Below the pieces are notes generated by a model. It made no database searches. It was given only the letters and a program-made list of their open reading frames with translations, and was not told the DNA's origin. Of a stretch of 8,785 bases of DNA, positions 5,475 through 8,785 are shown one piece after another; positions within the stretch are counted from its first letter, which is position 1, and every line of letters begins with the position of its first letter. Where the stretch lies: assembly GCA_905373185.1 (NCBI GenBank), contig CAJPSE010000061.1, positions 1 through 8,785 on the forward strand, in the 5' to 3' direction. This stretch comes from an uncultured Fretibacterium sp. (lineage in GTDB: Bacteria > Synergistota > Synergistia > Synergistales > Aminobacteriaceae). The position numbers and the translations under genes were made by a program.

Positions 5475-6917
5475 ATGTCTCTTGTGACTCCGGAGGATGA
5501 ACGCAGAATATATGAAAAATATGGAACTTTTTTGAGGGACAGCAAGGAATTTAATTATTTGACGGGAGATAAACTGTTGGCGAAGCTCCCGAAGACTGCT
5601 CCTGTCTCGAAATGGATATTCTCAAGAGGATTTTTCTATAATCGAAGGGGAATTGTGTACCGGCCCGGGATCATGAGAATATGGGAAATTCCTTATATCG
5701 CAGGTCTTGGGTGGTTGGATGTTTCTACGAAGGCTTTATGTCTGTGTTTGATCGGTTTTTTTCCGATTGGGTCTGTTTTGAATCTGCTGGGATGGACGAT
5801 GTCTTCTTTTGTTTTTTTGCCTCAGCTTGTGATGACCGCGTTACGAATGAAGTTTCCTTCTCCTGTAGAACTGGACCTGAACAAAAAAATGATTTACTTT
5901 GGATATATCAGGCCTTTAAGCGTGCCGATGACGTTTTTTGAGGAGATACAATCTATAGCTGAAGGGCCTTGGTATGCTCGTTCTCGTGGGGCGCAAGTTG
6001 TTTTGAGGTATCGTGATAAGGATATGGCTTTCAAGGAGATGCCGTTCGTTTACCTGTTGCCTCATGAGAAGAGGCTTGCAGAGGTAATCTGCAAATCTTT
6101 GGCTGCCCTGTGGCCTGAGCTGATTTCCATAACGCTCTGGGGAAACCAGGATATGGACCCAGGTTCCTTGATGATATCGAGAGACCGTAACTTTGGATTG
6201 GAGCCAAATGTCGCTGGAAAAGAAATGGTTGAAAAATCCGAGGAGACGGTGAATGACGATTTATCGAGGAGCAATGGAGAAAAAGAGGGCGAAAGAGGTT
6301 ATCGGTATCGAACACGAGAGGAATGGATGGCGAAGCTTCCGCTGGGGACACCTATTTCGACCAATATTTTTACTCGGGGATTCTATTATCGGGATGATGT
6401 TATGAGATACCGTCCGAGTTTTTGGCAGGAATACAGGAGCTCTGCAGCACGTGGATTCCCGTTGGGAGATCTTTTTTTCAAAGGAATGACCCTGTTTCTT
6501 ATTTTTCAGCCCGATGTTCGTTGGCGTCTTTGCGGACTGATTTTATGCTTTTGGACTTTTCTCCTTCAATTGTGTGTTTCCGTAATGAGAATAACTCCTG
6601 CTCTGGAGCTCGACCTAAATCAGAAGGTATTGAGGACAGGCAATCTTTTTGTTTCCGAGATCCCTATGACGGAGATTAAACAGATTAGGGTGCAAATGTA
6701 TCGTGATCCTTTGGGAGAGATAATTCATCAAAAACTGGGAGCAATAATATTTTTACCCTATTGTAAGGGAAAATACAAGTCTTTGGCGGCGATTGAATTT
6801 GCTTATTTGTTGCCTCAAGAAGAACAGTGGATCGAGGGAGTTGTCAATGCTTTGCTTGCCCTGTGGCCTTATAAACTGGAAGTGAAATATATTCTCGAGT
6901 GGAAAGAAATGAAGTAG
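5475..6917 (+). CDS. Membrane protein made of two tandem TM-hairpin plus PH-like modules, function unknown
   Basis: 480 residues; no named family recognised. It is an internal duplication: residues about 34-224 and 284-478 align along their length. Matching pairs are AKLP (36 and 286), IF[S/T]RGF (48 and 298), YRP (62 and 312), ELDLN (132 and 378), [V/I]PMT (150 and 396), YLLP (193 and 444) and ALWP (211 and 462), so the offset stays at 246-251 residues. Each copy has a short soluble lead, a hydrophobic stretch that fits a two-helix hairpin (84-122; 332-371), then a soluble domain opening with ELDLN and running through beta-rich segments to a helix before ALWP. That layout recalls bacterial PH-like membrane proteins (inference, moderate to weak). 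A polar linker at about 228-282 joins the copies. ATG 5475 is preferred over an in-frame GTG at 5451 because GGAGG lies 7 bases before it. Base use is clearly AT-richer than its neighbours, suggesting acquisition or weak codon selection. Confidence 0.75.
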   Translation: MSLVTPEDERRIYEKYGTFLRDSKEFNYLTGDKLLAKLPKTAPVSKWIFSRGFFYNRRGIVYRPGIMRIWEIPYIAGLGWLDVSTKALCLCLIGFFPIGSVLNLLGWTMSSFVFLPQLVMTALRMKFPSPVELDLNKKMIYFGYIRPLSVPMTFFEEIQSIAEGPWYARSRGAQVVLRYRDKDMAFKEMPFVYLLPHEKRLAEVICKSLAALWPELISITLWGNQDMDPGSLMISRDRNFGLEPNVAGKEMVEKSEETVNDDLSRSNGEKEGERGYRYRTREEWMAKLPLGTPISTNIFTRGFYYRDDVMRYRPSFWQEYRSSAARGFPLGDLFFKGMTLFLIFQPDVRWRLCGLILCFWTFLLQLCVSVMRITPALELDLNQKVLRTGNLFVSEIPMTEIKQIRVQMYRDPLGEIIHQKLGAIIFLPYCKGKYKSLAAIEFAYLLPQEEQWIEGVVNALLALWPYKLEVKYILEWKEMK

Positions 6918-7065
6918 TTACCGGCGCGGGGTCAAACCCCACAGACCCTGGGAACGTGGTACAAACGAGATAAGCAGAAGATCAGGAAACAAGGTGAGCT
7001 GTGTCCAAACGCCCAAAAGGCGGGGCGTACTAAAGCGGGATATACCGCGTCGGGTCGCATTCTTT
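6918..7065 (+). other. Intergenic stretch with small hairpins, no gene seen
   Basis: About 150 bases between the duplicated membrane protein gene and the IS30 remnant. It contains a 5-bp hairpin GGGGT-CAA-ACCCC (6928-6940) just after the stop codon and a 4-bp stem CGCC/GGCG (7010-7022). Neither is followed by a T run, so termination is not supported. On the opposite strand the first hairpin reads TGGGGTTTGACCCC, which shares TGGGGTT with the second palindrome after tlyA (1192-1198); kinship is possible but thin. I find no tRNA, CRISPR or convincing open frame here. Confidence 0.35.
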
Positions 7066-7288
7066 ATCGACACGAATGGACTCATTCGTGCGTTGTTTGC
7101 TCAAGAGGATCGACTTCCGAGAGGTTCGGAACGACGATGTTCCGCGGATTGTAAAACGCCTGAACAACCGTCCAAGAAAGTGCCTCGGCTTTCGTACCCC
7201 GAATGAGGCTTTTTTCAATTTGCCTGTTGCATTTGGCTTGAGAATCCAGCCCCGTAAAAGACTCCTCCATTCATTCGACATTTGGTAA
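7066..7288 (+). pseudogene. IS30-family transposase remnant, C-terminal end, frameshifted
   Basis: Two adjacent frames together spell the end of an IS30-type DDE transposase. Frame 1 gives DTNGLIRALF (7069-7098), matching the family's ENTNGLIRQFF. Frame 2 then gives KRIDFREV and, further on, IVKRLNNRPRKCLGFRTPNE, matching the highly conserved LNNRPRK-LG-RTP block near the C-terminus. Removing one base around 7099-7102 would rejoin them. Everything upstream (helix-turn-helix region and the first catalytic aspartates) is absent: before about 7066 I see no IS30 similarity in any frame. The frame ends at a stop at 7286-7288 after VAFGLRI and about 16 further residues. No clear terminal inverted repeat or target duplication was found. 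It is inactive debris of an insertion sequence at the edge of the low-GC segment. Confidence 0.8.
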
Positions 7289-7348
7289 AAACAACCGGAC
7301 CGCAGGTTTGCGGCAGATCTCGCCTTCAGGGATTCGCTGACGGTCCGG
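7287..7348 (-). terminator. Intrinsic terminator of the slipin gene (minus strand)
   Basis: Read on the minus strand, CCGGACCG (7348-7341) pairs with CGGTCCGG (7302-7295), extended by 3 bp (CTG/CAG) past a one-base bulge. It is followed at once by TTGTTTTT (7294-7287). A compact alternative stem CCGCA/TGCGG (7300-7313) sits in the 3' arm. The element begins 44 bases beyond the slipin stop codon and points the right way for that gene. Confidence 0.65.
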
Positions 7349-7392
7349 CCGTCAATACTATTTCATGGTCAGGGGTTCTTCGCACGGACACA

Positions 7393-8226
7393 TCAGGCGT
7401 CGCTGCGCGGCGCTTCCGGTGGGCGATTGTCCTGGGCGCCGCCGAAGGCCCGTTCGACGAACGGACGCACCAGGTCGATGGGGATGGGGAAGAACGTGGT
7501 CGAGCTCTTCTCGGCGCCTATTTCCCGGATGGTCTGGAGGTAGCGGAGCTGCAGGGTGACGGGCGAGACCTCCATCTGCCTGGCGGCCTCGGAGAGCTTT
7601 GCGGCGGCCTGGAGCTCGCCCTCGGCGGCGATGATCTTGGCGCGCCGCTCGCGCTCGGCCTCCGCCTGGCGGGCCATGGCGCGCTTCATGCCCTCGGGCA
7701 GCTCCAGCTCCTTGACCTCGACGGCGCTCACCTTGATGCCCCAGGGGTCGGTGCGCTCGTCGATGATCTTCTGGAGCTCGTGGTTGATCTTCTCGCGGGA
7801 GGAGAGCACCTCGTCCAGCTCCACGGACCCGACGACGGAGCGCAGCGTGGTCTGAGCCAGCTGGCTGGTGGCCAGGACGTAGTTCTCGACCTCGACGACG
7901 GAGTGGGACGGGTCCAGAACCCGGAAGTAGACCACCGCGTTGACCTTGATGGGCACGTTGTCCTTGGTGATGACCTCCTGGACGGGAACGTCCATGGTCA
8001 GGATGCGCAGGTCCACGCTTACGGGGCGGTCGATGATCGGGATGAGGAAGACGATGCCGGGCCCGCGGCTGCCGGCCAGTCGCCCGAGCCGGAAGATGAC
8101 CAGCCGCTTGTACTCCGGCACGATCCTGACGGACGAGGACAGGATCAGCAGCACGATGAGCAGAACGCCGATCCAGCTGCCGATGTCCGAGAACAGGGAC
8201 GCCAATTCGTTCACGTTGATAATCAT
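7393..8226 (-). CDS. Slipin / stomatin-like band 7 (SPFH) membrane protein
   Basis: 277 residues, typical for bacterial slipins. Residues 18-36 are a single hydrophobic anchor ([19 protein letters not shown]), followed by the conserved [12 protein letters not shown] (39-50) and [11 protein letters not shown] (55-66) that open the band 7 domain. Later blocks are also diagnostic: [19 protein letters not shown] (127-145), [19 protein letters not shown] (159-177), then a charged, probably coiled-coil segment [20 protein letters not shown] (185-204). Family members oligomerise on the inner membrane and organise microdomains or regulate partner proteins and proteases; no catalytic role is expected. 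The ATG at 8226 is chosen because AAGGAG (8240-8235) lies 8 bases ahead and the anchor follows; an in-frame extension to 8382 has no domain support. The NfeD protease-like gene that often accompanies such proteins is not adjacent. GC-rich like the core genes. Confidence 0.92.
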   Translation of the reverse strand: MIINVNELASLFSDIGSWIGVLLIVLLILSSSVRIVPEYKRLVIFRLGRLAGSRGPGIVFLIPIIDRPVSVDLRILTMDVPVQEVITKDNVPIKVNAVVYFRVLDPSHSVVEVENYVLATSQLAQTTLRSVVGSVELDEVLSSREKINHELQKIIDERTDPWGIKVSAVEVKELELPEGMKRAMARQAEAERERRAKIIAAEGELQAAAKLSEAARQMEVSPVTLQLRYLQTIREIGAEKSSTTFFPIPIDLVRPFVERAFGGAQDNRPPEAPRSDA

Positions 8227-8246
8227 GAATAACACTCCTTGCCCTT

Positions 8247-8266
8247 CAATATGTACCAATGTATAC
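8247..8266. repeat. Two adjacent imperfect 10-base direct repeats before the slipin gene
   Basis: CAATATGTAC (8247-8256) is followed immediately by CAATGTATAC (8257-8266); they agree at 7 of 10 positions, and a third partial CAA follows. The period of about one helical turn and the position in the slipin promoter would fit a regulator binding site, but chance similarity in an AT-rich stretch is equally possible. Confidence 0.3.
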
Positions 8267-8288
8267 CAAAAAGATGTCCCAAAAAGCA
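8260..8288 (-). promoter_or_regulatory. Possible promoter of the slipin gene
   Basis: On the minus strand, TGGTATACA (8268-8260) is an extended -10-like element (TG-n-TATACA), with a weak -35, TGCTTT (8288-8283), 17 bases upstream. It falls 34 bases before the ATG. The -10 lacks the important final T, so the call is tentative. It overlaps the two 10-base direct repeats at 8247-8266. Confidence 0.25.
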
Positions 8289-8345
8289 TAGCATAAAGCC
8301 GTCCCGCCTGCCGTCCGTAGAACTCCCCGACGCCGAAACTTTTTC

Positions 8346-8383
8346 GAGCCGTTACGGCTCCCCTTTCGAAAACGGAGTACAAT
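8346..8383 (+). promoter_or_regulatory. Putative promoter with overlapping palindrome, PgsB-like gene
   Basis: TACAAT (8378-8383) is a good -10 box. The hexamer 17 bases upstream (8355-8360, CGGCTC) is not a -35 consensus but is the right arm of a perfect palindrome GAGCCG-TTA-CGGCTC (8346-8360). A palindrome over the -35 position suggests an operator or activator site rather than an unregulated promoter (inference). No T run follows it, so it is not a terminator for either strand. Confidence 0.35.
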
Positions 8384-8431
8384 GGACGGGCGTTCCGGGG
8401 CCGTTCGTGTCCGCACTCCGCAATTCAGGAT

Positions 8432-8438
8432 GGGGAGG
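8432..8438 (+). promoter_or_regulatory. Ribosome binding site that supports a TTG start
   Basis: GGGGAGG lies 7 bases before a TTG at 8446. Between here and the P-loop there is no ATG in frame, and this is the only well-spaced Shine-Dalgarno sequence, so it decides the start of the PgsB-like gene. Confidence 0.6.
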
Positions 8439-8445
8439 CTGTCCA

Positions 8446-8785
8446 TTGTCCACGTCGTTCGATCCCAGTTCCGTTCCGCTGCGCATCCTCGTCACGGGGA
8501 CGCGGGGCAAGAGCAGTCTCGTCCGTCTGCTGCACGCGGGGCTCCTTGCGTGCGGCCTCGAGTCCCGTGCGCGCATCACGGGGGTCCTCCCGCGCGAGCT
8601 GACCCCATCGGGCTGCCGGACGATCCGCCGCACCGCGCCGGCTCACGTCCAGGAGATGCGCTGGTGGCTCGCGCAGGTCCCACGGGGCACGGATGCCGTC
8701 GTCATGGAGAACAGTGCCGTCGCTCCGGAGCTTCAGGAGGCTGCGGGGGCCTGGCTGCGTCCGACCCTGGTGGTGTGGTCGGACC
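8446..8785 (+). CDS. PgsB/CapB-like ligase (Mur-ligase-type P-loop), N-terminal part, cut by window end
   Basis: 113 full codons are visible, and the frame is open to the window end. Starting at TTG 8446, residues 14-25 read ILVTGTRGKSSL, the G-T-R-G-K-[S/T]-S ATP-binding loop of the PgsB/CapB branch of Mur-ligase-like enzymes. RITGVLPREL follows at the expected distance (PgsB has a TTGT-PR block there). Further on, VVMENSAVAPELQ matches the family's E-x-x-A-V-x-P-E-x-Q segment. PgsB/CapB forms the amide-ligating membrane complex for poly-gamma-glutamate with PgsC and PgsA; whether those genes follow cannot be seen, and orphan homologues of unknown substrate are known. The gene is divergent from the slipin gene with a 219-base shared upstream region. 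Strongly GC-rich. An in-frame GTG at 8407 is an alternative start but lacks a ribosome site. Confidence 0.72.
   Translation, partial: MSTSFDPSSVPLRILVTGTRGKSSLVRLLHAGLLACGLESRARITGVLPRELTPSGCRTIRRTAPAHVQEMRWWLAQVPRGTDAVVMENSAVAPELQEAAGAWLRPTLVVWSD

Noticed and set aside
7071..7090. Perfect 8-bp inverted repeat CACGAATG-GACT-CATTCGTG
   Set aside because: It lies inside the codons for the conserved TNGLIR motif of the IS30 remnant, so the sequence is explained by coding history; no T run or other context supports a hairpin function.
6994..7206. 70-codon frame around the IS30 remnant
   Set aside because: Only the central TNGLIR part is IS30-like; the rest is read in the wrong frame, with no independent gene support.
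7282..8232. 316-codon open frame on the plus strand opposite the slipin gene
   Set aside because: Asp/Gly/Leu-rich shadow of a GC-rich gene with no ribosome site; the minus strand carries unmistakable band 7 motifs.
1..8785. CRISPR arrays, tRNA or rRNA genes, phage genes or a known defence system
   Set aside because: I looked for regularly spaced repeats, tRNA-like folds, and nuclease, toxin or reverse-transcriptase motifs. None was visible apart from the HD protein, which is better explained as a metabolic phosphohydrolase.

Overview
This window looks like a piece of a GC-rich bacterial chromosome. Synergistota is my best guess, from the general look of the proteins and the dxs-tlyA pairing, but this is weak: no rRNA or other marker gene is present, and a high-GC Clostridia-like or deltaproteobacterial source cannot be excluded. 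Two blocks are clearly GC-rich (bases 1621-1680 count 45/60 G+C; 7621-7680 count 47/60). The middle is poorer (4141-4200: 36/60; 5701-5760: 26/60).

Layout, left to right. (1) 2-1146: the 3' end of dxs (isoprenoid precursor synthesis), then tlyA (S4-FtsJ rRNA 2'-O-methyltransferase), a common bacterial neighbour pair. (2) 1170-1227: a double palindrome ending in T-rich sequence, either a terminator/attenuator or a dispersed palindromic repeat. (3) 1254-3217: larB (first step of nickel-pincer nucleotide cofactor synthesis), overlapping by 4 bases an HD-domain protein related to YfbR 5'-nucleotidases. The HD protein contains two HD units, the first of which has lost its metal-binding HD pair. 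(4) 3255-5192: a membrane-anchored helical-repeat protein with about eleven TPR-like units spaced mostly 43-46 residues apart. (5) 5475-6917: an AT-richer gene for a membrane protein made of two tandem copies of a module (transmembrane hairpin plus a soluble beta-rich, perhaps PH-like, domain). (6) 7066-7288: the broken 3' end of an IS30-family transposase. (7) 7393-8226, minus strand: a stomatin/slipin (band 7) membrane protein with its own terminator. (8) 8446 to the end, plus strand: the start of a PgsB/CapB-like ligase with a Mur-ligase-type P-loop, divergent from the slipin gene.

Genes on the plus strand from larB to the TPR-like gene are tightly spaced (4-base overlap, then 37 bases) and could be one transcript. 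The low-GC membrane-protein gene and the IS30 remnant look like an accessory segment laid between conserved GC-rich chromosome. The least explained parts are the TPR-like protein, the duplicated membrane protein and the duplicated HD protein; I assign no cellular function to the first two.
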